NCBI GenBank assembly: GCA_017447865.1
Contig: JAFSMO010000104.1
Location: 124,001-188,000 of the forward strand
Length of the DNA: 64,000 bases
Source of the DNA: Thermoguttaceae bacterium
GTDB lineage: Bacteria > Planctomycetota > Planctomycetia > Pirellulales > Thermoguttaceae
Reading direction: 5' to 3'
Positions 1-9,406 of the stretch are shown here, in pieces. The position numbers and the translations under genes were made by a program. The notes under the pieces were generated by a model, which was not told where the DNA came from, did no database searches, and was given only the letters and a program-made list of their open reading frames with translations. Positions within the stretch are counted from its first letter, which is position 1; the number at the start of each line of letters is the position of its first letter.

Positions 1-458
1 TGTGCCTGGAACAATGCCCCCATTTCTGAGGTATTCATGCGTTCCCCCTCGGACAGATACTCTGGCTGCAGATTCTCGTTTTCTGCGATGCTTCCCCCAT
101 AGTTTTCATATCCGGTATATCCGCCGCCGCCACCATAGGTATTCGCATAGTTTGTTACCATATTGATATACCCTCCCGCGTAAGGGATGGCACCAAAATT
201 GCCGTTTGCAATTGACCGTGCCATGCCAATGTATCCGCCCGCGTAAGGGATGGCTTCAAAATTGCCGTTCGCAATTGACTGGGCTAAATTAATATATCCG
301 CCCGCGTAAGGGATGGCCCCCAAATCGCCGCTTGCAATATCCCGAGCCATGTCAATATACGGCCCGGCATACGGAATCCATCCCCATTGTCCATAAACGC
401 TTGCAAACAATGAACAACTTGCAACCAGTGCAATTAACGAAATTCGTGACTTTTTCAT
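1..458 (-). CDS. Secreted protein with 21-residue tandem repeats (5' part only)
   Basis: The gene runs off the left edge of the window; only about 152 N-terminal residues are visible. The ATG at 458-456 follows an AGAAAGGA ribosome site. Residues 1-23 form a signal peptide (MKKSR, a hydrophobic stretch, then SVYGQ). After it come four 21-residue tandem repeats with a core like AIPYAGGYINLAQSIANGNF. They are encoded by 63-bp direct repeats whose registers start near 172, 235, 298 and 361. A Gly/Tyr-rich stretch (GGGGGYTGYENYGG) and an acidic segment follow. I do not recognise the family. The small, aromatic and Gly-rich repeat suggests a surface or structural protein rather than an enzyme. It lies directly downstream of the caspase-like operon on the same strand, but a 138-bp gap with a hairpin separates them, so co-transcription is uncertain. 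Confidence 0.75.
   Translation of the reverse strand, partial: MKKSRISLIALVASCSLFASVYGQWGWIPYAGPYIDMARDIASGDLGAIPYAGGYINLAQSIANGNFEAIPYAGGYIGMARSIANGNFGAIPYAGGYINMVTNYANTYGGGGGYTGYENYGGSIAENENLQPEYLSEGERMNTSEMGALFQA
172..420 (-). repeat. Four 63-bp tandem repeats within the coding sequence
   Basis: The word CCGCCCGCGTAAGGGATGGC (plus strand) or a variant recurs at exact 63-bp spacing near 172, 235, 298 and 361. The three left units are the most alike and the 361 unit is diverged. The unit length is 21 codons, so the repeat preserves frame and encodes the 21-residue protein repeat. Confidence 0.85.
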
Positions 459-538
459 ATTTTTCCTTTCTGGAAAATGTTAAAGAACTTAAAAAACAGG
501 AAAGAAACCATTGAAATATCGAGGAAATGGTATCTTGC

Positions 539-570
539 GGGGACGATACAGGAAGCATCGTCCCCTTTTT
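539..570. terminator. Strong hairpin between two minus-strand genes
   Basis: A perfect 9-bp stem (GGGGACGAT / ATCGTCCCC) with a 9-nt loop is followed on the plus strand by TTTTT. It lies 27 bp downstream of the caspase-like stop codon. The T run is on the side that would terminate plus-strand transcription, whereas both flanking genes are on the minus strand. It may therefore block antisense reading or act as a T-poor terminator for the operon. Confidence 0.45.
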
Positions 571-596
571 ACAGCGGTTATTCGCCCATCTGGATG

Positions 597-2474
597 TTAT
601 TCCTTAAACGCATAGTTAAGGTCGAACATGTCGATTGGCGTTGATTTGCTGCTCGGAATTTTGAAGACAGACCGGGTTGTTTCTACGCTGTCTTTTTCCC
701 CCTCGCCCATTCCAGAACCACGTGTAACTGATACAGGCTCCGCCTTAAAGATGAGCACTCGAATGCAGCCAAGGGGTACATCCACCTTGGTTGGATCAAC
801 TTTCATACGTGAACGCAGGGATTCAGGAGCATCCTGGACCACGAAGTAGTTGTAATCCATCACGACCTTGCCTTTGCTATTGACATGGCTGTCAGTTACC
901 CAACCCACAAAACCAGTACCTTCTGTGTGTGAACCGACCGTATAGTATCTGCCCTTGTCAATATGGTTGGAGATTAAATCCAGTCTGCTGTCGTCATTTT
1001 CACCTTTTTTGATAACCGGATTCAGACCATCGACCAGGCACATGACGCAGTAGGTTGTGTCTGTTGGATTGTCGATATTAACGACCAGGGCATCTCCCTT
1101 TTCAACGATATAACCACTTGGGGTTTCTTTTAACGGTTTTCCATCTCTGCGTTTTAACGTAATCTGTAATCCTGAAACATGTTCTTCTTCTAAGGGTTCC
1201 GTCGAAATACTGGGGGCAACTTCATTAATGTCCTGGGACTCTACTTCAACGTACTTTACAGAAGTTTCCCTGGTTTTGTTGCCAGTATTTTTTAATTCCG
1301 GCGGCGTCGAAAGGACGAACATTGTCAAGATTTCGTTCGTGTCAAGATTAACGATACAACAATTTACCTTGAGGACCAATTGTTCGTCACTTCCCTTTGC
1401 CATTTCGATCCAGAATTTTCCCTGGATGGCATAACGGTAGTTCACGTTACGTTTTGTCTTCGGCCTGTCAATGATGGACTTGAAAATTTCGACTTTCGGA
1501 TTGAGCTTCCTTTTGATCACGTTCGCGATCTGTCGCCCATACAGACGGCTCTCCTGTTGGTCAACAGGCACACCAGCTTGAATGAAATCGTCCACACGAA
1601 TCGTTTTCGGATCAAGATGGTGGTATTGAACGATATCATTAATATTGTTCAACAAGAAGTTTACGCTTACTTCATAAGGAAGATTCGGAACTTCAAATTG
1701 GATGTCGGCGTTCGGGCCTTTGACGATCTTCTTAAATTCAGGTCTCTGAATTTCGACATCATCCGAGGACACAGAGGATTTGGCTGCGTATTCATTCGAA
1801 CGGTATCCGGAGAGAGTTCCGATCAAATCGCGTTCCTGTTTCTCACTGACCATTCCAACCAGAGAATAGGCATACGTATGAATTTCCTCAACAGAGACTT
1901 TTCCATCCTGATTATTGTCAGCCATTCCCGACAGGGCAGCGAGGATATAACTCGTGTATAATGAAATGCCACGGTTGACGAAAACCTGAGAGGTCTGATT
2001 CACACCAGAGGAGCAAAGAATCGCCAGCGATTTCGGTCCACGATCTTCTTCAGCGTCAATCTTGTCATAAAGGTTGGTCAGCTGACTCGTATTGCCCGAG
2101 AAACAGCAGTCCAGAATAAGGACCATCTGATCGCAATGGAACTGGAGGATAATCTCAGCGAGTTCAGAAGCACTCATCGTGTTGGTGTTGGACACCACTT
2201 TCCCATTTTTCACGACAATCTCTGAATCACTGAAAACGAACTGGAGTACGTCATTGGCATCATACATTAACCCTTCGCGTGTGCCTTCCAATCGTTGTTT
2301 ACACATATATGTAATCAGTGGAAACAGGCAACTTTTCAGGTGTACTGCGATTGCTTCAAAACACTCATCTAAACCGTCGTGCTTTCTCAAAGAAGGGAGT
2401 GTCCGTATTAACATATCGAGTGACATTTGGGAAATATGGGGCGTTCTGTTTGCAACAGAATCATACGATACCAC
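597..2474 (-). CDS. Caspase/metacaspase-like (peptidase C14 fold) protein, probable pseudo-protease
   Basis: 625 residues from a GTG start at 2474, placed 9 nt after a good AAGGAG. Residues 119-128 contain LILDCCFSGN, the DxCxSG motif that carries the catalytic Cys (C124) in C14 peptidases. The preceding strand, where the family has FSGHG, reads FSDSE (residues 81-85), so the catalytic His seems replaced by Ser. Residues 186-197 (DNNQDGKVSVEE) form a canonical EF-hand loop with ligands at positions 1, 3, 5, 7 and 12. The long C-terminal half includes a beta-rich region near 450-560 reminiscent of DUF4384, a domain often attached to bacterial caspases. There is no signal peptide. It follows the coiled-coil gene by 18 bp and is last in the operon. 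The fold call is fairly good; loss of activity is inference from motif alignment by eye. Confidence 0.7.
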   Translation of the reverse strand: MVSYDSVANRTPHISQMSLDMLIRTLPSLRKHDGLDECFEAIAVHLKSCLFPLITYMCKQRLEGTREGLMYDANDVLQFVFSDSEIVVKNGKVVSNTNTMSASELAEIILQFHCDQMVLILDCCFSGNTSQLTNLYDKIDAEEDRGPKSLAILCSSGVNQTSQVFVNRGISLYTSYILAALSGMADNNQDGKVSVEEIHTYAYSLVGMVSEKQERDLIGTLSGYRSNEYAAKSSVSSDDVEIQRPEFKKIVKGPNADIQFEVPNLPYEVSVNFLLNNINDIVQYHHLDPKTIRVDDFIQAGVPVDQQESRLYGRQIANVIKRKLNPKVEIFKSIIDRPKTKRNVNYRYAIQGKFWIEMAKGSDEQLVLKVNCCIVNLDTNEILTMFVLSTPPELKNTGNKTRETSVKYVEVESQDINEVAPSISTEPLEEEHVSGLQITLKRRDGKPLKETPSGYIVEKGDALVVNIDNPTDTTYCVMCLVDGLNPVIKKGENDDSRLDLISNHIDKGRYYTVGSHTEGTGFVGWVTDSHVNSKGKVVMDYNYFVVQDAPESLRSRMKVDPTKVDVPLGCIRVLIFKAEPVSVTRGSGMGEGEKDSVETTRSVFKIPSSKSTPIDMFDLNYAFKE

Positions 2475-2492
2475 GGTCCCACACTCCTTATC

Positions 2493-3347
2493 TCATTGAA
2501 CCGGAGTCGAGGTACTCTTGTCAGAGCTTCCCCACAGATCATCCAATTCGTTGTTTGCAGAGGTATTTGTACCCAGGAAATCCTTGGGATTCGGACGGTT
2601 CGCCACTGACATATTGGAATTTTCATCCTGAATTGTCTTCGTGACCGCTTTATTTTCAGTAATTTCATCTTCAATAATGGAGGTCAGTTCACCCAATTCA
2701 CCTGCAGGGACGTTGGTCAAAGTGCTATCCAACTCCGCGATCCGACGATCAAGTGCGGACAGCTCGCGTTCCATCTCCAATTCGCTGACTTTGTCAGACA
2801 TTTGAGGAAGGCTCTTGAGAATCACCTCGCGGCGAGCCATCATTTTTTCGGCGCCTTCTTCAAGTTTGCTCGCGTGGTCCAGTTTCTTCTCGCAGACACT
2901 CTTTCTGTAGGTAACATCTTCATGCCACATGTTCAGAGTCTTGTACACTTCTGGAGCAGCAATCTCCTTGTTGCCGACCTTCAAAACCATGATTTTCTGT
3001 TCTTCCGTCATGGTCTCAATTTCGCTCGGCTTCGGAAGGTTCGCTTTCTCAGCGGTTACGGCAATATTCTTCATCGCCTTTTCAAGAGGCTCGATCATTT
3101 CCTCCTGTTCCTTTTTCACCTCTTCACGAAGTTTGTTCGCTTCGACGCGCCATTGGAAAGCCTGCTTTTTGAGGTCTTCTGCTTCCCGCTTGTATTTTTC
3201 AATGGCCTTCTCCACACGCGCAGACACGGTCTGACGATTGAACTGCTTTTTGATCTCGCCAATTTCCTTGTTGAACAATCCGAACTGGAAAACTCCGATT
3301 GCAACAACAATTACCAAAACGATGGATGAAAAAATTACAGCTTTCAT
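2493..3347 (-). CDS. Membrane-anchored coiled-coil protein of the caspase-like operon
   Basis: 284 residues starting at the ATG at 3347, preceded by GGAGTG. Residues 1-22 are a single hydrophobic helix of signal-anchor type. Residues about 28-110 and 145-210 are Lys/Glu-rich with heptad character and very probably form long coiled coils. The C-terminal 50 residues are polar and low in complexity, ending in an STST-type tail. I recognise no enzymatic domain. It lies between the 80-residue membrane protein and the caspase-like gene on the same strand (93-bp and 18-bp gaps), which suggests a scaffold or stator at the membrane, possibly for the caspase-like protein. Confidence 0.65.
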   Translation of the reverse strand: MKAVIFSSIVLVIVVAIGVFQFGLFNKEIGEIKKQFNRQTVSARVEKAIEKYKREAEDLKKQAFQWRVEANKLREEVKKEQEEMIEPLEKAMKNIAVTAEKANLPKPSEIETMTEEQKIMVLKVGNKEIAAPEVYKTLNMWHEDVTYRKSVCEKKLDHASKLEEGAEKMMARREVILKSLPQMSDKVSELEMERELSALDRRIAELDSTLTNVPAGELGELTSIIEDEITENKAVTKTIQDENSNMSVANRPNPKDFLGTNTSANNELDDLWGSSDKSTSTPVQ

Positions 3348-3440
3348 TTACACACTCCATAATTTCTGGGACTCGCTGAAATTTGATTTGATTTGATTTC
3401 TACACCCAGCGTCCAATGCAGAAAACCAGGTTATACCGAA

Positions 3441-3683
3441 TCACGTTTGCATCAGAGTTAGCAGCAGCTGCATCTGGACGATTTTCAACTGCGCAATCTG
3501 ATAAAAGTAGAGAAGCGAGAATTGGATCATCAAAATCACTGCCAGGCACATGATGCGATGGCTGTAATTCGTCCATTTCTGCTCTTGTTGGATGCTCAGA
3601 ACTTGTGAGGTGGCTGATTTTGCAGCCTTCGCCGCAATCTCATCCCAACAAAGTTCTTCCAACTCAATTTCAAAATCAGTCAT
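3441..3683 (-). CDS. Small single-pass membrane protein
   Basis: 80 residues. The start at 3683 is chosen because a CAGGAG ribosome site lies 6-7 nt upstream; a longer in-frame ORF to 3788 has no such site. The N-terminal half is acidic (MTDFEIELEELCWDEIAAK) and presumably cytoplasmic. Residues about 46-78 are strongly hydrophobic (HRIMCLAVILMIQFSLLYFY followed by IAQLKIVQMQLLLTLMQT). It is the first gene of the set that includes the coiled-coil and caspase-like genes. No family is recognised. Confidence 0.55.
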   Translation of the reverse strand: MTDFEIELEELCWDEIAAKAAKSATSQVLSIQQEQKWTNYSHRIMCLAVILMIQFSLLYFYQIAQLKIVQMQLLLTLMQT

Positions 3684-3723
3684 TGGATTCTCCTGATTCA
3701 AAAGGGTTAAATGCGGTTTGTTG

Positions 3724-4010
3724 CCCGCTCCAAATGGATTGACAACACGAAAACCCAAATTTTGGAAATTTTTTTTAAAATTTTTCAAAAAAACTTTATG
3801 TGAACCAAATGACTCAACTTAAACCGAGGTTCATCACCCGCTCCACAAACATAGACAACACAAGTCCCTGATTTTTTTAAATTTTCAAAAAAAACTTAAA
3901 CAGGAACCAAATGATGGTGCTTCAAAGCATAGTTTATTGTCCTTTTATAGAATAGACAACACGAATGACAGAAAATTTTTTATAAAGCCTCAAAAAAACT
4001 AATTTTTTGG
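3724..4010. repeat. Three degenerate ~105-bp direct repeats upstream of the caspase-like operon
   Basis: GACAACAC occurs at 3741-3748, 3853-3860 and 3955-3962. In the first two copies it is preceded by CCCGCTCCA (3724, 3837). Each is followed by a T6-8 tract, then TCAAAAAAAACT or similar. In the first two this leads to GAACCAAATGA (3803, 3904). The spacing is 112 and 102 bp. Confidence 0.5.
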
Positions 4011-4305
4011 GAAAAATATTTTCAAGAATTCAGACTTCATGAATCAGGTTGTTTGAATATTTTGTACGTATTTTAAATCCTGGAGAAAGTCGCAGATCTT
4101 TTTCAGGTACTATAGAAATCAAGAATATTGGATTTTCCAAATTAAAAGAAGTCTCTTTCTCAGATATATCTTTTAAAATTGGAGTATTGTTAAAATGAAG
4201 ATTGGACTGATTTTCGTTTATCCTGAACCAACCAACTGTCCAATGTGAAGAATCTGGCGGAGAAAACCCGGAATGGGTTAAACTGGAAAAACAAAACGTC
4301 ATATA

Positions 4306-4358
4306 AAGGCCCCCTCCTTGAGGGGGCTGGCTCGCGAAGCGAGACTGGGGGAGTTTCG
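4306..4358. repeat. 53-bp interspersed hairpin repeat, copy A
   Basis: It contains two nested palindromes, CCCCCTCCTTGAGGGGG and CTCGCGAAGCGAG, and ends in CTGGGGGAGTTTC. It differs at one position from the reverse complement of 35731-35783. It lies 24 bp beyond the stop codon of the CysQ-like gene. Confidence 0.8.
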
Positions 4359-4381
4359 GAAACGCGCCGTCCCTCCGAATA

Positions 4382-5377
4382 TTACGCGCCGATCTCTTCG
4401 ATCGCCTGAACGGCACGGTCGTGCAGGAGGCCGTTCGAGGCGCAAATGCCGCGGTTTTGCTTGAGCGTGTACCCCTGCGTGAAGTTGAGCGGCTTGCCGT
4501 CCAGGTCGGTCACGCGGCCGCCGGCCTCTTCCAGAATGATCGAACCGGCCGCCTGGTCCCAAATCTTCTCTTTGTAGTCCGGCATTTTCGCCGAGATGAG
4601 CCGGAACAGAAGGTCACTCTTTCCCGCCGCGAGCATCGCGTATTTCGCCTGAGAGTCCATCCCGACGTTCCGCGTGACGCCGATTTTCTGGCACAAAACG
4701 TCCATCTGGCTCAAATTCGTGTGCCCCGCCTCCACCGAACGAAGGACCGAAGCCTCCGCCGGGTCCGCGTGGGCCGAGACGTGGATCGGTTCCAGCGCGT
4801 CGTCGCCCCGGTCGAGCGGCACGACCCGCGTCCCATCGCCGCGTTTGGCGCAAACCAGCGAGCCGACGGCCTGGTCGGTCGTGAATTCTTTCGTCTCCGG
4901 GAGCCACGTCAGATTCGGCGTCGTGAGGAAGCCCAGCGTCACCTGGCCGTTTTCGATCAGCGCCAGCGCGGTGGCGTACTGCTCCTTGCGCAGGAAACCT
5001 TTCGTCCCGTCGATCGGGTCGAGCGTCCAGAAACGCGGTGCGTCACGCAGCGAATCGTCGTGCTTCCCGCGGGAGATCCACTTCACGACCTTTTCCGCCG
5101 TCACGTCCGGAATGTACTTCGCGACGTACTCGAGGATGATCTCCAGAAACCGCTTCCCCTCGTCCGTGAGCAGAAGGTCCGCGGACTCCTCGGCGATGAG
5201 CGGGACGTCCGGGTAAAGCGCCTCCAGCCGGGCCGCGACGAGCGTCTGAACCGCCAGGTCGCCGACCGTGACGGGCGATTTGTCCTTTTTCTCCCACGTC
5301 GCGGGAGTGATGAAATCGTTCTGAATGCGCCGCGTCAAATCGGCCGCTTCACGCAGAAAAGATAAAATTTCGTTCAT
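4382..5377 (-). CDS. cysQ: 3'(2'),5'-bisphosphate nucleotidase (CysQ/HAL2 type, inositol monophosphatase superfamily)
   Basis: 331 residues. It should hydrolyse 3'-phosphoadenosine 5'-phosphate or a related phosphoester in a Mg-dependent reaction, clearing the by-product of sulfate activation. Family marks are SPVTVGDLAVQ (34-44), the metal-ligand EE pair (63-64), DPIDGTKGF (120-128) and a late WDQAAGSIILEEAGG motif. The insertion between the EE pair and DPIDGT (about 55 residues) is the HAL2-type arrangement. The start at 5377 overlaps the TGA of the preceding gene as ATGA, implying translational coupling; a longer ORF extending into that gene is spurious. An inositol-monophosphatase specificity cannot be excluded. 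Confidence 0.85.
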   Translation of the reverse strand: MNEILSFLREAADLTRRIQNDFITPATWEKKDKSPVTVGDLAVQTLVAARLEALYPDVPLIAEESADLLLTDEGKRFLEIILEYVAKYIPDVTAEKVVKWISRGKHDDSLRDAPRFWTLDPIDGTKGFLRKEQYATALALIENGQVTLGFLTTPNLTWLPETKEFTTDQAVGSLVCAKRGDGTRVVPLDRGDDALEPIHVSAHADPAEASVLRSVEAGHTNLSQMDVLCQKIGVTRNVGMDSQAKYAMLAAGKSDLLFRLISAKMPDYKEKIWDQAAGSIILEEAGGRVTDLDGKPLNFTQGYTLKQNRGICASNGLLHDRAVQAIEEIGA

Positions 5378-6204
5378 TTCAGGCTTTCCAAATAGCGCAA
5401 ATTGTAGATCGTGTTCGGGATGATGTTCCGCACGTCGTCGTATTCGAGGAAGTACGCCTCCACGCCGATTTCCTGCGCGGCGGCAAAAACGGCTTTCCAG
5501 TCGATCGTCCCTTCTTCCAGCAGCATTCCGTTCTTGCCCGAGTCGCATTTCACGTGCATCAGGACGAACCGGCCCGGGTACTTCTTCAGGAGCGCGATGG
5601 GATCGCCGGCGGTCACCCAGCGGACGTCCATCTCGAATTTCACGTTTTCGGGGTTCGTCTCCTGAACGATGCGGTCGAACATGGTTTCACCCTCTTTTCC
5701 ACCTTCCCACGGGGTGAACTCTTTCCCGTGATTGTGGAACGTGAAGGTCAGACCCGCCGCGTGGATCCGCTCGCCCGCATGGTTGAAAACGCGGATCACC
5801 TCCTCGACTTTTTCGTCGTTCATCTCGGGGATCCAGGCGATCCCGATGTACTTCACGCCGAGGGTCTTGCCGATTGCGATCATCTCGTCGATCTTCTCGT
5901 CGCTCAGGAGGTCGCCGTAGCCGAAATTCTTCGAGATCGCCTTCAGCTTGTACTTTTCCATGAACGCGCGGTACTCCTCATACGTGCTGTTGAACGAGTT
6001 GGACGGCTCGATGTACACGAAGCCCAAATCGTGCGCGAGCTTCAGCCCGAGCTCGGCGTTCACGGAAACGTAGTCCCTCAGCGAGTACATCTGGAGCCCG
6101 ACGGGGCCGCGAAAATCAGGCGTGGTCCCAACGCCGTTCGACTGCTGGGCCAGAAGGGAAGACGCGAAAATCAAACAGAAAATGGCGGGTAAAATGCTTT
6201 TCAT
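5374..6204 (-). CDS. Secreted sugar phosphate isomerase/epimerase-like TIM-barrel protein
   Basis: 276 residues with a cleavable signal peptide (residues 1-19, ending SSLLAQQ). The rest resembles the xylose isomerase-like / AP endonuclease 2 TIM barrel: VGLQMYSLRDYV near 35-46, TFHNHGKEF near 154-162, KFEMDVRWVTAGDP near 189-202 and MHVKCD near 216-221. These strands carry the usual His/Glu/Asp metal ligands. Export fits the frequent secreted members of this family in Planctomycetota, where they accompany Gfo/Idh and DUF1080 proteins. Its stop overlaps the start of the CysQ-like gene. The substrate is unknown. Confidence 0.8.
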   Translation of the reverse strand: MKSILPAIFCLIFASSLLAQQSNGVGTTPDFRGPVGLQMYSLRDYVSVNAELGLKLAHDLGFVYIEPSNSFNSTYEEYRAFMEKYKLKAISKNFGYGDLLSDEKIDEMIAIGKTLGVKYIGIAWIPEMNDEKVEEVIRVFNHAGERIHAAGLTFTFHNHGKEFTPWEGGKEGETMFDRIVQETNPENVKFEMDVRWVTAGDPIALLKKYPGRFVLMHVKCDSGKNGMLLEEGTIDWKAVFAAAQEIGVEAYFLEYDDVRNIIPNTIYNLRYLESLK

Positions 6205-6233
6205 GGTTTTGAATGTTTCTTAAACTGGATTCA

Positions 6234-6926
6234 TTAACGGAATTTGGCATTCGCGATCGTCAGTTCCTCGCCGCTTTTCATCACGACGCACTTGCTGAGC
6301 GTTTCGTTCTCGACGCGCGTTTTCCACGCCTGAACGTCCTGATTGATCGGCGGCCACGTCCCGTAATGGCACGGAACCACGACGCGGGGCTGGATGATCT
6401 TCACCGCCTCAAGCGCGTCGTCGGGGCCCATGGTGAACAGATCGCCGATCGGTAAGAAGGCGTAATCGACGCCGGAGAAAAATTTCATGTCCGAAAAGAG
6501 CGCCGTGTCGCACGCAAAGTACATGCGCAGACCGTCCTTGAACGTGATGAGAAATCCGGCCGGACTCCCCCCCGGCGTCCCGTCAGGAAGCGTGGAGGAA
6601 TGAATGGCCGGGACCATCTTCACGCGGCCGAACGGAAGCGAAATACTGCCTCCGACGTTCATCGCCAGCGTGCTTTTCACACCCTGTTTGGCGCAGTAGC
6701 CCGCGACTTCCGCAATCGCCACGACGATCGCGTCGGTACGCTTCGCGATGGAGATCGTGTCGCCGAAATGGTCGCCGTGACCGTGCGAAACGAGGATGAA
6801 ATCCGCCTGCAGCGAGTCCGGCTTGCAGGCCGCGAACGGGTTGGTGCTCAAAAACGGGTCGATCAGAACGGAGACCGAATCAACGGTCAAATGCCACGCG
6901 TTATGGCCAAGGAAACGAAATTTCAT
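6234..6926 (-). CDS. UPF0173 family metal-dependent hydrolase (MBL fold)
   Basis: 230 residues, the usual size of the family. The metallo-beta-lactamase HxHxDH motif is SHGHGDHFGD (H48, H50, D52, H53). Further ligands are likely at H109 (VPAIHSS), D140 (ACDTALFSD) and H198 (VVPCHYGTWP). The order MKFRFLGHNAW...LIDPFLSTNP is typical of UPF0173. It is cytoplasmic with no signal peptide. Its true substrate is not known for the family. It lies 29 bp upstream of the secreted TIM-barrel gene and may be in the same transcript. Confidence 0.85.
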   Translation of the reverse strand: MKFRFLGHNAWHLTVDSVSVLIDPFLSTNPFAACKPDSLQADFILVSHGHGDHFGDTISIAKRTDAIVVAIAEVAGYCAKQGVKSTLAMNVGGSISLPFGRVKMVPAIHSSTLPDGTPGGSPAGFLITFKDGLRMYFACDTALFSDMKFFSGVDYAFLPIGDLFTMGPDDALEAVKIIQPRVVVPCHYGTWPPINQDVQAWKTRVENETLSKCVVMKSGEELTIANAKFR

Positions 6927-6965
6927 GGTACTTTGGAATCTGAATGAAAACCAATCGGACGGGGA

Positions 6966-8258
<1,293 letters not shown>

Positions 8259-8370
8259 GAGTTACTCCAATATGTGAATCAACGAACCATTTCAATAGAA
8301 CGTATTTTACACCAAATACGCCGGAAAAGAAGGGGGGGCAAAGGGATTTTTAAAGGAATTGAGGCCCATA

Positions 8371-8406
8371 TAAAAAAAAGCGGGAGACTTATTCAGCCTC
8401 CTGCTT
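8371..8406 (-). terminator. Rho-independent terminator
   Basis: On the minus strand a 9-bp stem (AAGCAGGAG / CTCCCGCTT, one G-T pair) is followed by T8. It lies 40 bp past the stop of the Tat-type secreted protein and separates it from gltA. Confidence 0.7.
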
Positions 8407-8445
8407 CCCATCTTTTCTCTATTTAACCAAAATCACGCATCAGGA

Positions 8446-9168
8446 TCAGCCTGCAGGCGGTGGATCAACCGGATCATTCGTTGGTTCCTGGGTAGGAAGG
8501 GGATTATAGACCTCCGACGCAAATCCTTTCAATAGATTCGGTATATCAGTAAAGTATGCCCGAACTCCCTCGGTGCCACTCACGGTAAAAGGATAATTAT
8601 TCCAGTCTACCGCCTGAGGCGCACTGGCGTTAATCGCTGCATAAGCATTTTGTACAGCCTCGGATTTCCACGTCGCACTATTAAGGGTCGTGATATTCGC
8701 AATCATAGCCTCAGATGTTAAGTACTGATCAATCGCGGCCACGAGCATCGCTTCATAACGCTGCGTCCAGTTCACACTCCCGGTAGAAGAACTGTACTGC
8801 CATCTGTATGAATTAGTATCCGCAGCAGTCCACCCCAGAAAATCGCTCAACTGGGTTGGTGACGAAGAACCAGTTTGCCCAACACCTCCATAATAATCCT
8901 GCAGGGTTTGTCTTTCCTCAGAAGTACAAAGAGCCGTATAAAGCGCGTTTTCAGTATCGATCGTTCCGCCAGTAGTTTCCATGCCGGCAGAACCACGAAT
9001 TGCGCCGGAGAACGGAGCCGGACCGGAATGACCTTCCGCAAGAGTCCCATCCGCAAAAACCTTCGCCGAATGGAGCGTCATCACCACCGGCGTGAGCGCT
9101 GCTCCAACGAGAAGCTGACGGCGTGAGCGGTTCAGAATCGGTTTTGAATCTTCGATTTTCTTTTCCAT
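8446..9168 (-). CDS. Tat-type secreted protein of unknown function
   Basis: 240 residues from the ATG at 9168, chosen because AGGAG lies 8 nt upstream and a twin-arginine leader begins there; a longer open frame to 9465 runs into a repeat element. The leader has SRRQLLVG (residues 15-22), a hydrophobic stretch, then AKVFA. The mature part is polar with many Ser, Thr, Ala and Trp, and ends in a Pro/Asp tail (DPVDPPPAG). I recognise no domain. The minus-strand region upstream near 9217-9236 has a TATAAT-like -10 without a clear -35. Confidence 0.6.
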   Translation of the reverse strand: MEKKIEDSKPILNRSRRQLLVGAALTPVVMTLHSAKVFADGTLAEGHSGPAPFSGAIRGSAGMETTGGTIDTENALYTALCTSEERQTLQDYYGGVGQTGSSSPTQLSDFLGWTAADTNSYRWQYSSSTGSVNWTQRYEAMLVAAIDQYLTSEAMIANITTLNSATWKSEAVQNAYAAINASAPQAVDWNNYPFTVSGTEGVRAYFTDIPNLLKGFASEVYNPLPTQEPTNDPVDPPPAG

Positions 9169-9406
9169 TGTGATGGACTCCTGTGTGTATCTGTAGTGGT
9201 TCCGTAAATTTTCTTTAAAGTATATTATACTCTGTTTACGAAATTTTACTACTTTTTTCGACCAAAAAAACGAAAAATATTTAAAAAAAGTCAAAATTTT
9301 AGGATTTTTTTGGCCAAGAGGGGGGTGGGAGGCGTTTCCGGGTGCGAGGCGGCTCTTTTGGAGTGCGATGATACAGTCGCGCAAGCGACATTCATCGCTT
9401 TCCCTT

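Larger units (their letters stand above)
3684..4381. other. AT-rich 700-bp intergenic region with degenerate direct repeats
   Basis: I see no convincing gene here. An AT-rich open frame at 4030-4416 on the minus strand has no ribosome site and runs into a repeat element, so I do not call it. The left half holds three degenerate copies of a roughly 105-bp unit containing GACAACAC (3741, 3853, 3955) followed by a T-rich then A-rich stretch. The right end holds the 53-bp interspersed repeat. Confidence 0.5.

Noticed and set aside
172..420. CRISPR-like array suggested by regular 63-bp repeats
   Set aside because: The repeats are in frame, adjacent without unique spacers, and encode a 21-residue protein repeat.
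4030..4416. 128-codon minus-strand frame after the CysQ-like gene
   Set aside because: It starts inside the CysQ-like gene, crosses the interspersed repeat, and has no ribosome site or known domain. The AT-rich 3' part may be a gene remnant, but I cannot support that.
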